Origin: Mycolicibacterium canariasense
Lineage (GTDB): Bacteria; Actinomycetota; Actinomycetes; Mycobacteriales; Mycobacteriaceae
Assembly (NCBI RefSeq): GCF_002101555.1
Contig: NZ_LQOL01000029.1
Span: 1 to 64,000, forward strand
DNA length: 64,000 nucleotides
Direction: 5' to 3'
In this document: in pieces, positions 1 to 9,232 of the stretch
Layout: every line of letters begins with the position of its first letter
Position numbering within the stretch: the stretch's first letter is position 1
The notes under the pieces: generated by a model
The model's database searches: none
Told to the model about the DNA's origin: nothing
What the model saw: only the letters and a program-made list of their open reading frames with translations
Position numbers and translations under genes: made by a program

Positions 1-689
1 CCGAGGGACTCGGCGGTGGTATTAGCCCGGATGCCCTCATCCTCGGCGAACTCAATCGGGTCGCCCTTGCGCTGCGGGATCGAAACGGGCACCACCTCGT
101 CGGTGAACACACCGTCCTTCCACGCAGCCGCGGCCTTCTGGTGCGACTGCGCGGCCAGGTCATCCTGCTCGGCCCGGGTGAACCGGTCGAGGTCATTGCG
201 CTGCTCGGTCAACGCCCCCATCGGCTGATCGGTGAACACATCATGCAGACCGTCATAGGCCATGTGATCCAACAACCTCACATCGCCGTACTTGTAACCC
301 TCACGGCTCTTGGGCAGCAGATGCGGCGCCTGGCTCATCGACTCCTGCCCACCAGCCACCACCACCTCGAACTCCCCGGCACGAATCAGCTGATCAGCCA
401 ACGCGATCGCATCGATACCCGACAAGCACATCTTGTTGATCGTCAACGCAGGCACATCCCAACCGATCCCAGCAGCGACAGCAGCCTGACGCGCCGGCAT
501 CTGACCCGCACCAGCGGTCAACACCTGCCCCATGATCACGTAGTCGACCAGCGACGCCGCCACACCCGCCTTCTCCAACGCCCCCTTGATGGCGATGGCC
601 CCCAGATCGCTACCCGAGAAGTCCTTCAGCGAGCCCATCAGCTTGCCCACCGGGGTCCGGGCACCCGCCACGATCACCGAGGTCGTCAT
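1..689 (-). CDS. Acetyl-CoA acetyltransferase (thiolase), 3' part outside window
   Basis: N-terminal 229 residues of a thiolase that would condense two acetyl-CoA or cleave acetoacetyl-CoA. The protein begins [16 protein letters not shown], the usual thiolase start. It carries the active-site cysteine in [10 protein letters not shown] (about residue 89) and the GGQESMS block. The His and second Cys motifs lie beyond the window edge. The ATG at 689 overlaps the stop of the CoA-transferase beta gene (686-1360) by 4 bp, so the two are translationally coupled. With the two CoA-transferase subunits upstream this is an acetoacetate or 3-oxoacid utilisation operon. A 3-oxoadipyl-CoA thiolase is the alternative. 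Confidence 0.9.
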   Translation of the reverse strand, partial: MTTSVIVAGARTPVGKLMGSLKDFSGSDLGAIAIKGALEKAGVAASLVDYVIMGQVLTAGAGQMPARQAAVAAGIGWDVPALTINKMCLSGIDAIALADQLIRAGEFEVVVAGGQESMSQAPHLLPKSREGYKYGDVRLLDHMAYDGLHDVFTDQPMGALTEQRNDLDRFTRAEQDDLAAQSHQKAAAAWKDGVFTDEVVPVSIPQRKGDPIEFAEDEGIRANTTAESL

Positions 690-1360
690 TTCCATCCTCC
701 ACGGGAGTTGCTTGCGGGCTGCAGGTCACGGGCGTCCACGATCGGCGCACCGGTGCGGTCGCCGACCTCGTCCAAGGTGATGTCCGGGGCCAGTTGACGC
801 ACGTGGATCTCGTTGTCACTCAGGTCCATGACGGCCAGGTCGGTGATGATCCGGTCGACCACTCCCGCCCCGGTCAGCGGCAGATCGCACGACTGCACGA
901 TCTTGGGTGATCCGTCTTTGGCGGTGTGCTCGGTGAGGACCACGATCCGGCGGGTGCCGGCGACCAGGTCCATCGCACCACCCATCCCCTTGACCAGCTT
1001 GCCGGGCACCATCCAGTTGGCCAGATCACCGTTGGCGGCCACCTGCAGCGCTCCGAGGATTGCGATGTCGACGTGCCCACCACGGATCATCCCGAAGCTG
1101 GTGGCCGAGTCGAAGAACGACGCACCGTCGACTGCGGTCACGGTCTGCTTGCCCGCGTTGATCAGATCCGGGTCGACGTCCGCGTCGAACGGGAATGGCC
1201 CCATGCCGAGCAGCCCGTTTTCGCTGTGCAGCATGATCCGCATGCCGTCGGGAATGTGGTTGGCCACCAGGGTCGGAATGCCGATGCCCAGATTGACGTA
1301 GTCCCCGTCGTTCAGCTCCCGTGCTGCCAGCTGAGCCATCTCGTTGCGACTCCACGCCAT
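686..1360 (-). CDS. 3-oxoacid CoA-transferase subunit B
   Basis: Beta subunit (224 aa) of a class I CoA-transferase, which moves CoA from succinyl-CoA (or a similar donor) to a 3-oxoacid such as acetoacetate. The family signature SENGLLGMG, containing the catalytic glutamate, is at about residues 47-55. The length matches bacterial ScoB/AtoA proteins (about 210-220 aa). It follows the alpha subunit with a 1-bp gap, and its stop overlaps the thiolase start. ScoA/ScoB (succinyl donor) is the closest match by memory; PcaIJ (3-oxoadipate) cannot be excluded. Confidence 0.9.
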   Translation of the reverse strand: MAWSRNEMAQLAARELNDGDYVNLGIGIPTLVANHIPDGMRIMLHSENGLLGMGPFPFDADVDPDLINAGKQTVTAVDGASFFDSATSFGMIRGGHVDIAILGALQVAANGDLANWMVPGKLVKGMGGAMDLVAGTRRIVVLTEHTAKDGSPKIVQSCDLPLTGAGVVDRIITDLAVMDLSDNEIHVRQLAPDITLDEVGDRTGAPIVDARDLQPASNSRGGWK

Positions 1361-1361
1361 G

Positions 1362-2066
1362 TCACACCACCTCCGCGGTTTGCGATCGAATCGTTCGTTG
1401 TTCGATGAAGCCCGCCGCCGGCACCGCCACGATCCGGTCGACGTAGATACCCGGGGTCATCACGTCATCGGGGTCCAGGTGACCATCGACGACCTCTTCG
1501 ACCTCGGCCACGCACACCCGGCCGCACGTGGCCGCAAGCGGGTTGAAGTTGCGGGCGGTCAACCGGTAACGCAGGTTGCCCTCGACATCGGCCCACTCGG
1601 CACGCACCAACGCGAGATCGGCCACGATGCCACGTTCGAGCACGTACTCGTGGCCGTCGAAGACCTCGGTCGGCTTGCCCTCGGCGACCGGGGTTCCCAC
1701 CCCGGTGCGGGTGTAGAAGCCGGCAATGCCCGCACCCCCGGCACGCATCCGCTCGGCCAACGTGCCCTGGGGACAGAACTCGACATCAAGGACCCCGTCC
1801 AGGTACTGGCTAGCGAACAACTTGTTCTCCCCGACGTAGGAGGCGATCACTTTGGACACCTGTCGTTTCTCCAGCAGCAGGCCCAGCCCCTTGCCGTCGA
1901 CCCCCATGTTGTTGGACACGATGGTCAGACCACACACCGCGCTGTCGCGGACCACTTCGATCAGGCCTTGCGGGATACCGCACAGACCGAAACCCCCCAC
2001 CGCGATCGTCATGCCATCGCGCAACAGGTCGGCCAGCGCAGCGGTGGGATGGTCACGCAGTTTCAT
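1362..2066 (-). CDS. 3-oxoacid CoA-transferase subunit A
   Basis: Alpha subunit (234 aa) of the CoA-transferase. It begins [20 protein letters not shown] and has the glycine-rich CoA-binding loop [10 protein letters not shown]. The frame is open further upstream, but the ATG at 2066 is chosen because AAGGA lies about 9 nt before it and the family starts there. First gene of the minus-strand operon CoA-transferase A, B, thiolase. It is divergent from the IclR regulator at 2220, which probably controls it; the 153-bp gap holds two palindromes. Confidence 0.9.
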   Translation of the reverse strand: MKLRDHPTAALADLLRDGMTIAVGGFGLCGIPQGLIEVVRDSAVCGLTIVSNNMGVDGKGLGLLLEKRQVSKVIASYVGENKLFASQYLDGVLDVEFCPQGTLAERMRAGGAGIAGFYTRTGVGTPVAEGKPTEVFDGHEYVLERGIVADLALVRAEWADVEGNLRYRLTARNFNPLAATCGRVCVAEVEEVVDGHLDPDDVMTPGIYVDRIVAVPAAGFIEQRTIRSQTAEVV

Positions 2067-2140
2067 TCGTTGCATTCCTTCGCACGTTGTCTTCGTCCGG
2101 TGACTGAACACACCAACTGTGCACAAGGGCGGTGTCATTG

Positions 2141-2198
2141 ACGAGATCTCGTGGCACAATCGCTCGGTCGATGAACAATCACGGTCATAGGTGTTCAT
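2141..2198. promoter_or_regulatory. Palindromic sites between the CoA-transferase operon and iclR
   Basis: Two inverted repeats lie between the divergent genes. The first is a perfect 12-bp palindrome, ACGAGATCTCGT, at 2141-2152. The second is ATGAACA (2171-2177) paired with TGTTCAT (2192-2198) across a 14-bp spacer. IclR proteins usually bind palindromes next to their own gene and the divergent target. That these are the operators is inference. Confidence 0.45.
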
Positions 2199-2219
2199 TG
2201 AGCGGACAGGGAGGCAGTC

Positions 2220-2972
2220 GTGGCGGAGGGCCCCACAGTCGTCGGCCGCGTTGCGGCGATCTTGCGGGTGCTGTCCGCCCACCCCAACGGTGCCGGAACA
2301 TCCGAGGTTGCGGCGACCGCGGCCATACCGCGCCCCAGCGCGCACCGACTGTTGGAGGCGCTCGAGGCCGAAGGGCTCGTCGATCGTGATCAGCAGTCCG
2401 GTCGGTGGTACCTGGGTCCGGAAACATTTGTGTTGGGGGCGGCATCAGCAGCACGCTTCGACGTCACCAGCAAAGCCGGCCCACACGTGCATCGGTTGGC
2501 CGCCGAGACCGGTGAGAGCGCCTTCTTCTCCTTACGCCGCGGCCAACAAACCGTGGTCATGCAACGGGAGGACGGTGACTTCCCCATCCGTTCGCACGTC
2601 CTCTACGAGGGCGCCCGATTTCCACTCGGGGTCGTCTCGGCCGGCCTCGCCGTGTTGGCCTACCTGCCCGACGACGTCATCACGACATACCTCCAGGAGG
2701 CCGATCTCGCCGCCCAGTGGGGACCAAGCCACAGCACCCGCGCGGTACTCGCACGCATCGAAGACACCCGAACCAACGGGTGGGCAGTCAACCCCGGTCT
2801 GATCGTCGAGGGCTCCTGGGGGATGGCGGCAGCCGTCTTCGACCCACATCAATCACCCGTCGGCGCACTGACTCTCACCGGAATCGAACAACGCTTCACC
2901 GCTCAACGGCGGCAACACCTGGGCCGACTCCTGCTTCGCGAGGCCAACCACCTGAGCCAGCGCATCGGCTGA
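2220..2972 (+). CDS. IclR family transcriptional regulator
   Basis: DNA-binding regulator of 250 aa. The N-terminal winged helix-turn-helix is visible as VVGRVAAILRVLSAHPNGAG followed by SEVAATAAIPRPSAHRLLEA (residues about 7-45). A C-terminal IclR effector domain of about 170 residues follows. The GTG start at 2220 is preceded by GGGAGG. The gene diverges from the CoA-transferase/thiolase operon, the standard arrangement for IclR regulators of aromatic or 3-oxoacid catabolism, so that operon is its likely target. The effector is unknown. Confidence 0.88.
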   Translation: MAEGPTVVGRVAAILRVLSAHPNGAGTSEVAATAAIPRPSAHRLLEALEAEGLVDRDQQSGRWYLGPETFVLGAASAARFDVTSKAGPHVHRLAAETGESAFFSLRRGQQTVVMQREDGDFPIRSHVLYEGARFPLGVVSAGLAVLAYLPDDVITTYLQEADLAAQWGPSHSTRAVLARIEDTRTNGWAVNPGLIVEGSWGMAAAVFDPHQSPVGALTLTGIEQRFTAQRRQHLGRLLLREANHLSQRIG

Positions 2973-3145
2973 GCCGAACAGCCTTCCGACTACTCCCTCG
3001 ATGGGTTGAGCGGGTAGCACGCCCTACTCGCCGCAGGCACCGGCGGACGGCTCGTCTCGGATTCGTGTGATATCCGACATCGGTGCGACACGGCCGATGA
3101 GAGCCCACAGTTGACGCGCGGCCCGTTGGGGACGAACATGACCGC

Positions 3146-5224
3146 ATGAATTATCTCGTTACCGGCGGTACTGGGTTTATCGGCCGTCGTATCGTGTCCC
3201 GGCTGCTGCATCGCGACGACGAGACGCAGGTCTGGGTGCTGGTGCGGCGGGGGTCGCTCGGCCGGTTCGAGCAACTCGCACAGTCCTGGGGCCCTCGGGT
3301 CAAGCCACTGGTGGGAGACCTGGCCGCACCCGGCTTGGGGCTCACCGACGACGCGCTCGCCGAGTTGGGAACCATCGACCACGTGGTGCACTGTGCGGCG
3401 ATCTACGACATCACCGCGCCCGCCGCGCAGCAGCGGGCCTCCAATGTGGAGGGCACCGCCGCCGTCATCGAGCTGACCCGGCGCTTGGATGCCACCTTGG
3501 AGCACGTGTCCTCCATCGCGGTCGCCGGCAGCTATCCGGGCGTCTACACCGAGGACGATTTCGACGTCGCCCAGGATCTGCCCACGCCGTACCACCAGAC
3601 CAAGTTCGAGGCCGAACAACTGGTCCGGGCCAGCGGGTTGCGGCACCGGATCTATCGGCCCGCGGTGGTCGTGGGTGACTCCCGCACCGGCGAGATGGAC
3701 AAGGTCGACGGTCCGTACTACTTCTTCGGGTTGCTCGCGAAACTGGCGGTGCTGCCCCGTTTCACCCCGATGGTGCTGCCCGACACCGGCCGCACCAACA
3801 TCGTGCCGGTGGACTATGTCGTTTCAGCGATCGTTTCCCTGATGCACTGCCCCGACCGCGACGGCCAGACGTTCCATCTGACCGCTCCGAAACCCATTGG
3901 CCTGCGCGGCATCTACCGCGGCGTGGCGAAGGAGGCGGGTCTGCCGCCGCTGCGCGGCGTACTGCCCACCGTGACGGTGACACCGGTGCTCAAGGCGACC
4001 GGCCGGGCAAAGATCCTGCGCAACATGGCGGCCGTCCAGCTCGGGATTCCGGCCGAGATCCTCGACGTCGTCGACCTCGCCCCCACCTTCACCGCCGAGC
4101 GCACCGCCGAGGCGTTGCGCGGCACCGGAATCGAGGTGCCCGAGTTCGCCTCGTACGCACCGAAGCTGTGGCGCTACTGGGCCGAACATCTGGACCCGGA
4201 CCGGGCCCGACGGGACGACCCGGACGGTCCGCTCGTCGGGCGGCACGTCATCATCACCGGGGCCTCCAGTGGTATCGGCCGGGCGTCCGCGGTCGCCGTC
4301 GCGCAACGCGGGGCGACGGTTTTCGCGCTGGCCCGCAACGCCGATGCGCTCGACGAACTGATCGACGAGATCCGCGCTGCCGGCGGGCAGGCCCACGCCT
4401 TCACCTGTGACGTCACCGATTCGGCGTCGGTGGAGCACACCGTCAAGGACATCCTCGGCCGGTTCGGGCACGTGGACTATCTGGTGAACAACGCCGGGCG
4501 GTCCATCCGCCGGTCGGTGGTGGCCTCCACGGACCGGCTGCACGATTACGAGCGGGTGATGGCCGTCAACTACTTCGGTTCGGTCCGCATGGTGCTCGCA
4601 CTGCTACCGCATTGGCGGGAAAGGCGTTTCGGGCACGTGGTCAACGTGTCGAGCGCGGGTGTACAGGCCAACAGTCCCAAATACAGTGCCTACCTGCCGA
4701 GCAAGGCCGCCTTGGATACCTTCGCCGAGGTGGTCGGCACCGAGACGCTGTCGGATCACATCACCTTCACCAACATCCACATGCCGCTGGTGAGCACCCC
4801 CATGATCGCGCCGTCCAAGCGGCTGAACCCGATGCCGCCGATCACCGCCGAGCATGCCGCCGCCATGGTGGTGCGCGGCCTGATCGAGAAGCCGGCCCGG
4901 ATCGACACCCCGGTCGGCACGCTGGCCGATCTCGGGACCTACTTCACCCCGCGGCTGTCCCGACGGGTGCTGCATCAGATCTACCTGGGTTACCCGGATT
5001 CCGCGGCGGCTCGCGGCGAGGCGCCGGCCGAGCCCATCGGGTCCGGCGAGGCGCCGGCCGAGCCCATCAGAACCGGCGAGGCGCCGGCCGAGCCCATCAG
5101 AACCGGCGAGGCGGCGCCACGCACGTCGCGTCGCCCCCGGCGTGCGGTCCGCGCCACCCGCACCGCGCGGGTGCCCCGGCCGGTGAAGCGAGCCGTTCGG
5201 CTGATACCGGGGGTGCACTGGTAA
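3146..5224 (+). CDS. acrA1: AcrA1-like two-domain reductase: extended SDR fused to classical SDR
   Basis: Fusion protein of 692 aa. The N-terminal half is a male-sterility type NAD(P)-binding domain with GGTGFIG at residues 7-13 and an active-site Y149xxxK153. The C-terminal half is a classical SDR with GASSGIG from residue 372 and Y516xxxK520. This is the architecture of the M. tuberculosis multifunctional acyl-CoA reductase AcrA1 (Rv3391), and iunH follows in both genomes. It probably reduces fatty acyl-CoA to the alcohol or aldehyde for wax or lipid synthesis. The C-terminus carries a 10-residue tandem repeat (624-653) followed by an Arg-rich tail, not expected from the core family. Confidence 0.85.
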   Translation: MNYLVTGGTGFIGRRIVSRLLHRDDETQVWVLVRRGSLGRFEQLAQSWGPRVKPLVGDLAAPGLGLTDDALAELGTIDHVVHCAAIYDITAPAAQQRASNVEGTAAVIELTRRLDATLEHVSSIAVAGSYPGVYTEDDFDVAQDLPTPYHQTKFEAEQLVRASGLRHRIYRPAVVVGDSRTGEMDKVDGPYYFFGLLAKLAVLPRFTPMVLPDTGRTNIVPVDYVVSAIVSLMHCPDRDGQTFHLTAPKPIGLRGIYRGVAKEAGLPPLRGVLPTVTVTPVLKATGRAKILRNMAAVQLGIPAEILDVVDLAPTFTAERTAEALRGTGIEVPEFASYAPKLWRYWAEHLDPDRARRDDPDGPLVGRHVIITGASSGIGRASAVAVAQRGATVFALARNADALDELIDEIRAAGGQAHAFTCDVTDSASVEHTVKDILGRFGHVDYLVNNAGRSIRRSVVASTDRLHDYERVMAVNYFGSVRMVLALLPHWRERRFGHVVNVSSAGVQANSPKYSAYLPSKAALDTFAEVVGTETLSDHITFTNIHMPLVSTPMIAPSKRLNPMPPITAEHAAAMVVRGLIEKPARIDTPVGTLADLGTYFTPRLSRRVLHQIYLGYPDSAAARGEAPAEPIGSGEAPAEPIRTGEAPAEPIRTGEAAPRTSRRPRRAVRATRTARVPRPVKRAVRLIPGVHW
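5015..5113 (+). repeat. 30-bp tandem repeat inside the acrA1-like gene
   Basis: Three full copies (starting 5015, 5045 and 5075) plus a partial fourth of a 30-bp unit. Each copy encodes GEAPAEPI followed by GS or RT. Copies two and three are identical and copy one differs only at its last codons. The unit is a multiple of three, so copy-number change would keep the frame. Confidence 0.95.
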
Positions 5225-5248
5225 CGGTCGGGTCCTAGGGTGGGCGAC

Positions 5249-6298
5249 GTGACAGGCGCAACGAGGCAGCCGGTGTTCGCCGACGTGGACACCGGTGTCG
5301 ATGACGCGATGGCCCTGGCTTATCTGTTCGCCAGTGCCGACGCCGAAGTGGTGGGCATCGCGTCGACGGCGGGCAATGTGCCGGTGGATCGGGTGTGCGC
5401 CAACAATCTGGGCTTGCTGAAGTTGTGCGGCATCACCGGTGTCGAGGTGTCCAAGGGCGCCGAGAACCCACTGAGTATCCCGTTGCGCACGGCCGAGGAC
5501 ACCCATGGCCCAGAGGGTTTGGGCTATGCCCGGTTACCGGTCGGCGATCAGGCGCTGGCACCCTACGACGCCGCCGAAGCCTGGGTGGGCGCCGCTCATG
5601 CGTATCCGGGTGAGCTGATCGGGCTGGTCACCGGGCCGCTGACCAATCTCGCGCTGGCGCTGCGCAAGGAGCCGGCGCTGCCCAGGCTGCTGCGCCGGCT
5701 GGTGATCATGGGCGGGGCGTTCGACTATCGCGGCAACACCACGGCCGTCGCGGAGTGGAACATCAGCGTCGATCCGGAGGCCGCGGCCGAGGTCTTCGCG
5801 GTCTGGGGTGCGGCGTGGGGTCTGCACAAACCCACCCACCTGCCGATCATCCTGGGCCTCAACCTGACCGAGAACGCGGTGATGACACCGTCCATCCTGG
5901 CCCGGCTCGCGGTGGCCGCCGGGGCGCCGTCTGCGCAGATGAGTGTGCTCGACGATCGCGGCACCCGGTCCACCGCGGCCAATCCGTTGGTCCGGGTGCT
6001 CGAGGACGCGATGCGGTTCTACTTCGAGTTCCATTTCGACCAGGGCGAGGGTTATCTCGCGCATCTGCACGACCCGCTGGCCGCGGCGGTGGCCCTGGAC
6101 CCGGACCTGGTGCGCTACCGGCAGGCCACCGTCGACGTCGAGCTGACCGGCACCCTGACCCGCGCCATGACGGTGGCCGACTGGAACGGCCGGTGGGGCC
6201 GTGAGCCCAATGCGCACGTGGGGGTGGAGGTCGATCCGGCCGCTTTCTTCGACCGGTTCATCGCGCGGGTGGGTCCGTTTGCCCAGGGGCTTTGCTGA
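5249..6298 (+). CDS. iunH: Inosine-uridine preferring nucleoside hydrolase
   Basis: Hydrolyses the N-glycosidic bond of purine or pyrimidine nucleosides in salvage. The calcium-binding DVDTGVDDA signature sits at about residues 11-19, and the GPLTNLALAL and VIMGGAF family blocks are present. About 349 aa, normal for the family. Two in-frame GTG codons are possible (5240 and 5249); 5249 is chosen because AGGGTGGG lies directly before it. It follows the acrA1-like gene closely, as in M. tuberculosis (Rv3391 to Rv3393), and converges on imuB with an 18-bp gap. Confidence 0.9.
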   Translation: MTGATRQPVFADVDTGVDDAMALAYLFASADAEVVGIASTAGNVPVDRVCANNLGLLKLCGITGVEVSKGAENPLSIPLRTAEDTHGPEGLGYARLPVGDQALAPYDAAEAWVGAAHAYPGELIGLVTGPLTNLALALRKEPALPRLLRRLVIMGGAFDYRGNTTAVAEWNISVDPEAAAEVFAVWGAAWGLHKPTHLPIILGLNLTENAVMTPSILARLAVAAGAPSAQMSVLDDRGTRSTAANPLVRVLEDAMRFYFEFHFDQGEGYLAHLHDPLAAAVALDPDLVRYRQATVDVELTGTLTRAMTVADWNGRWGREPNAHVGVEVDPAAFFDRFIARVGPFAQGLC

Positions 6299-6316
6299 AG
6301 CTGCTGCACGGCAGCA

Positions 6317-7900
6317 CTATTCATAGACCCCCTCCACATACCAGCGGCGCTGCCGGTAACACAGCAGCATGGCCGGCCCCGGGTCGGCTCGGCCGCCGAG
6401 CAGCACCTGAGCCCGTGCGGTCCGACCGGCCCGCGGCGAGCCGGGATCCCACCACCGTTCGTCGACCGGCCACGGCCCGGCCCACCACTGCAACGGCGCG
6501 GAATGCTCCGGTGACCTCAGCCGGGCCGGGTCGGTGGAGAACAGTCCGCGAGCCGTCACCCGTACCGGATTGCCTTCCGCATCAAGAAGTTCCACCGGAT
6601 CATCGAGCAGGACCGCAGGCGCGGGCTCGGGCAGTTGCCCTGGCCACGGCCGGTCCGGGTCGGCCGCGGGCACCGGTTCGTCACCCAGTGCGGTGAACGT
6701 GATGCGCTCGGCCGGCCCACGCCCACCGCTGAGCACCGGCACCTGCACCGCCTCCGGTCCCAGCAGGCCCTGCACCCGCACCAGCGCGCGGCGGGCCCGC
6801 AGGCGGTCGTCGTCACCCGAGGATCCCCACAGCGGCAGCTGCAGCGCACCCGCCGACACCACCTCGACCGGATGCAGCCGCAGCGTGGTGACGGGGGCGG
6901 TAGGTCCCGGCCCACCCAGCGAGCGCCTGGTGAGCCAGCCGTCGAGTTGCCAGCGCACCCGATCGGCGGTGGCATCCTCGGTCAGCGGTTCGGCGCACCG
7001 CCAAACTCGTTGCAGCTCCTCACCGTTGGCGGTGACCGCCTGGACGGCCAGTCGGGTGCACCCCACACCCGCCGACTCCAGGCTGCGGTGCAGCTCGCCG
7101 GCCAGCGACCGGCCTGCGAAAGCCGCCGCGTCCACCCGGTCGATCGGCGGATCACAGTGCATCACGGCGTCGAGATCACGTTCCGGTTCTCGCCCCGACG
7201 GCCCGCGGGACGGCTCGCCGCGGGCGAATCGGTGCGCGGCGATCGCATCCGCGCCGAATCGGGACGCCACATCGGTGCGGGACAGTTCGGCGAACCGGCC
7301 GATGCTCCGAATCCCCATCCGCCACAACAGGTCCGCGAGCTCGTCTCGGCCGGGCGACGCCAGGCTGGGTTCGGTGGCCAATTCCCGGATGGACAGATCG
7401 GACAGGAATCGGGCATCCTCCCCCGGTTCGACGATCCGGCCGGCCCGCGCCGCGAACACCGCCGTGGCCAATTGGTCGGCGATCCCGGTCTGGCATTCGG
7501 CCCCGGCCGCCGCCACCGCATCGACCAACCGTTCCGCCGCGGCATGCTCGGATCCGAAATAGCGGGCCGCGCCCCGCACCGGCATGACCAGCAGGCCGGG
7601 CCGCAGCACCTCAGCGCGGGGCACCACCTCGTCGACCGCCACCGTCACCCCCTCGAAATGCCGGGCGTCGCGCGCCGGGTCGGCGGTACTGACGTACAAC
7701 TGCGGGCACCGGGCCTGGGCCTCCCGCCGGCGCAGACCGCGCCGCACCCCGACGGCCCGCGCCGATGCCGAACACGCGATGACCCGGTTGGCCAACGTCA
7801 CCGCCACCGGATCGGTGGCCGCCAGACCGGCGGCCGATGCCGCGGCCACCGCGGGCCAATCCATGCACCAGAGCGCGAGAACCCGGGACACGCTAGCCAC
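6317..7900 (-). CDS. imuB: ImuB: catalytically inactive Y-family polymerase of the SOS mutasome
   Basis: Y-family DNA polymerase homologue of 527 aa. In mycobacteria it acts as a scaffold joining ImuA', DnaE2 and the beta clamp during damage-induced mutagenesis (established for M. tuberculosis and M. smegmatis). The N-terminus reads [15 protein letters not shown] and does not match the acidic palm motif of active polymerases. The helix-hairpin region ([19 protein letters not shown]) and the C-terminal domain remain. Corresponds to Rv3394c. The GTG start at 7900 overlaps the end of imuA' by 8 bp, so the two are coupled and share the SOS promoter. Confidence 0.92.
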   Translation of the reverse strand: MASVSRVLALWCMDWPAVAAASAAGLAATDPVAVTLANRVIACSASARAVGVRRGLRRREAQARCPQLYVSTADPARDARHFEGVTVAVDEVVPRAEVLRPGLLVMPVRGAARYFGSEHAAAERLVDAVAAAGAECQTGIADQLATAVFAARAGRIVEPGEDARFLSDLSIRELATEPSLASPGRDELADLLWRMGIRSIGRFAELSRTDVASRFGADAIAAHRFARGEPSRGPSGREPERDLDAVMHCDPPIDRVDAAAFAGRSLAGELHRSLESAGVGCTRLAVQAVTANGEELQRVWRCAEPLTEDATADRVRWQLDGWLTRRSLGGPGPTAPVTTLRLHPVEVVSAGALQLPLWGSSGDDDRLRARRALVRVQGLLGPEAVQVPVLSGGRGPAERITFTALGDEPVPAADPDRPWPGQLPEPAPAVLLDDPVELLDAEGNPVRVTARGLFSTDPARLRSPEHSAPLQWWAGPWPVDERWWDPGSPRAGRTARAQVLLGGRADPGPAMLLCYRQRRWYVEGVYE

Positions 7901-8588
7901 CCACGACGCGTGCCAGACCGGGGATCCGGCCGCGGCCGCGGGTCACCAGGCGTACCCGGCCGATCCGCCCGCACCCGGGCACCGGTCCGGCAGTACCCGC
8001 GCCGATCACCTCGTATCCGCTGACGGCGGCATCCAGCCGGGCCTGCGCCCCGGGCCAATCCCCACCGGTGACCAACAGCGTGCACCCCTTCTGCCGGGCC
8101 CGCGCCGTCACCGCACGGGCCCGGGTGCCGGGAACCACCCGGCCGGCCAGGTCGAGAACCACCAGATCCAGACCGTCCAGCAGGACCGCGGCCACCTCGA
8201 CCGGATCTTCACCGGGGTCCGGGATGACCGCGATCCGGCTCAGGTCCGCCCCCATCTCGGCCGCGGCCAGCAGACAGGCCCGGGGCTGCCCGACGATCGC
8301 GGCATGCCCGCCGGCCGCCGTCACCGCGGCCACCATGCTCAGCGGGAGCGATCGGGCCCCGGTGAGCACGGCCGCGGTCCCGCGCGGCAACGCCACCGGG
8401 AGCCTCTCGGCAAGGGTTTCGGGGATCTTCAGCAAACTTTCCGATTCGGGTTCCGGGGCGTCCGCACGTACCCCGCCCCGACTTCGGGAGCCCGCCCTGG
8501 CCGAAACTTCGGCTATTCTCCGTCTCAGGTGTTCGACCTGGTCATCGCGATTTACACGATGTGCGCCCAGGCCGGAAGCCACTGTCAC
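7893..8588 (-). CDS. imuA': ImuA': RecA-like accessory protein of the mutasome
   Basis: Protein of 231 aa corresponding to Rv3395c, partner of ImuB and DnaE2 in SOS mutagenesis. It has a degenerate RecA-like core ([19 protein letters not shown], then [15 protein letters not shown]), and no intact Walker A lysine is seen. The frame is open far upstream. The GTG at 8588 is chosen because GGAGGT lies 6 nt before it and an SOS box follows 36 bp further upstream. First gene of the imuA'-imuB operon. Confidence 0.88.
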   Translation of the reverse strand: MTVASGLGAHRVNRDDQVEHLRRRIAEVSARAGSRSRGGVRADAPEPESESLLKIPETLAERLPVALPRGTAAVLTGARSLPLSMVAAVTAAGGHAAIVGQPRACLLAAAEMGADLSRIAVIPDPGEDPVEVAAVLLDGLDLVVLDLAGRVVPGTRARAVTARARQKGCTLLVTGGDWPGAQARLDAAVSGYEVIGAGTAGPVPGCGRIGRVRLVTRGRGRIPGLARVVGG

Positions 8589-8623
8589 AACAGCACCTCC
8601 CGCACCATCGGTTCCATTCGAAT

Positions 8624-8639
8624 TCGAACGCATGTTCGA
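8624..8639. promoter_or_regulatory. LexA (SOS) box upstream of imuA'-imuB
   Basis: TCGAACGCATGTTCGA is an exact match to the mycobacterial LexA consensus TCGAAC-N4-GTTCGA. It lies 36 bp upstream of the imuA' GTG, where LexA would block transcription until DNA damage. Confidence 0.93.
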
Positions 8640-8925
8640 TCGCTCGAGTAAACACTTCTCCGGAATCACCGTCAAGCGCTGCCCGACGGCCCGCGCGCAC
8701 GGCGCCGCGGCCCCGCCGGCCAGCAAAGCGGGACCCTGGGAAATGCCTGTGCGGCACGCTGGACGCTGCGCTAAAGTCTGGGCACCAGAACCCGCTTCGG
8801 AATGGGACTGAGGTACGGGAGCACAGCGAATCACCAGGTAAGATGACTGCGAACCGTGCGGAATCGACAACGATTCCCCGAAGGCCGGCTCATACACCAC
8901 TCGGGGGAGAGGTAAGGACCGCATC
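8640..8925. other. Intergenic region between the SOS box and the lipoprotein gene
   Basis: Divergent spacer with no convincing coding frame. A TAAGAT hexamer near 8840 could be a -10 element for the lipoprotein gene, with no clear -35. No strong hairpin or repeat was noticed. Confidence 0.4.
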
Positions 8926-9177
8926 ATGAATTCACGTCTGACCCGCCGTGTCTCGGCGGCCATCGGGGGCGCCGCCATCCTCGCGATGATCGGCTTCACC
9001 GCCGCCTGCGGCACCGAGGAGAAGAAGTCTCCCGAGACGTCGACCACCACGACGACCACCACGACGGCTCCGTCGGTCGAGCCCACCGAGAAGTCGATCA
9101 GCCCCTCCGGCGGTAACAAGTTCACCCCCACGGTGAAGGCCCCGCCGGCGCCGACCGCGATCCCCGGGGACAACTGA
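8926..9177 (+). CDS. Small putative lipoprotein, Thr-rich
   Basis: An 83-aa exported protein. The N-terminus has arginines, a hydrophobic stretch and a lipobox-like TAAC with Cys28 as probable lipidation site. The mature part is only about 55 residues: Lys/Glu, a run of eight threonines (about residues 40-47), then a Pro-rich tail. Function unknown. The S53 peptidase gene starts 55 bp downstream on the same strand, so they may be co-transcribed. The lipobox lacks the usual Leu at -3, so a plain signal peptide is possible. Confidence 0.7.
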   Translation: MNSRLTRRVSAAIGGAAILAMIGFTAACGTEEKKSPETSTTTTTTTTAPSVEPTEKSISPSGGNKFTPTVKAPPAPTAIPGDN

Positions 9178-9232
9178 CCCGCCGGTACGAGTGAGCCGGG
9201 TCTGCTGACCTGCGGACCCGGCACCTCGGAAC

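Noticed and set aside
6317..7900. Active Y-family translesion polymerase (DinB)
   Set aside because: The first acidic active-site motif is not present, and the gene is coupled to imuA' behind a LexA box, which identifies ImuB.
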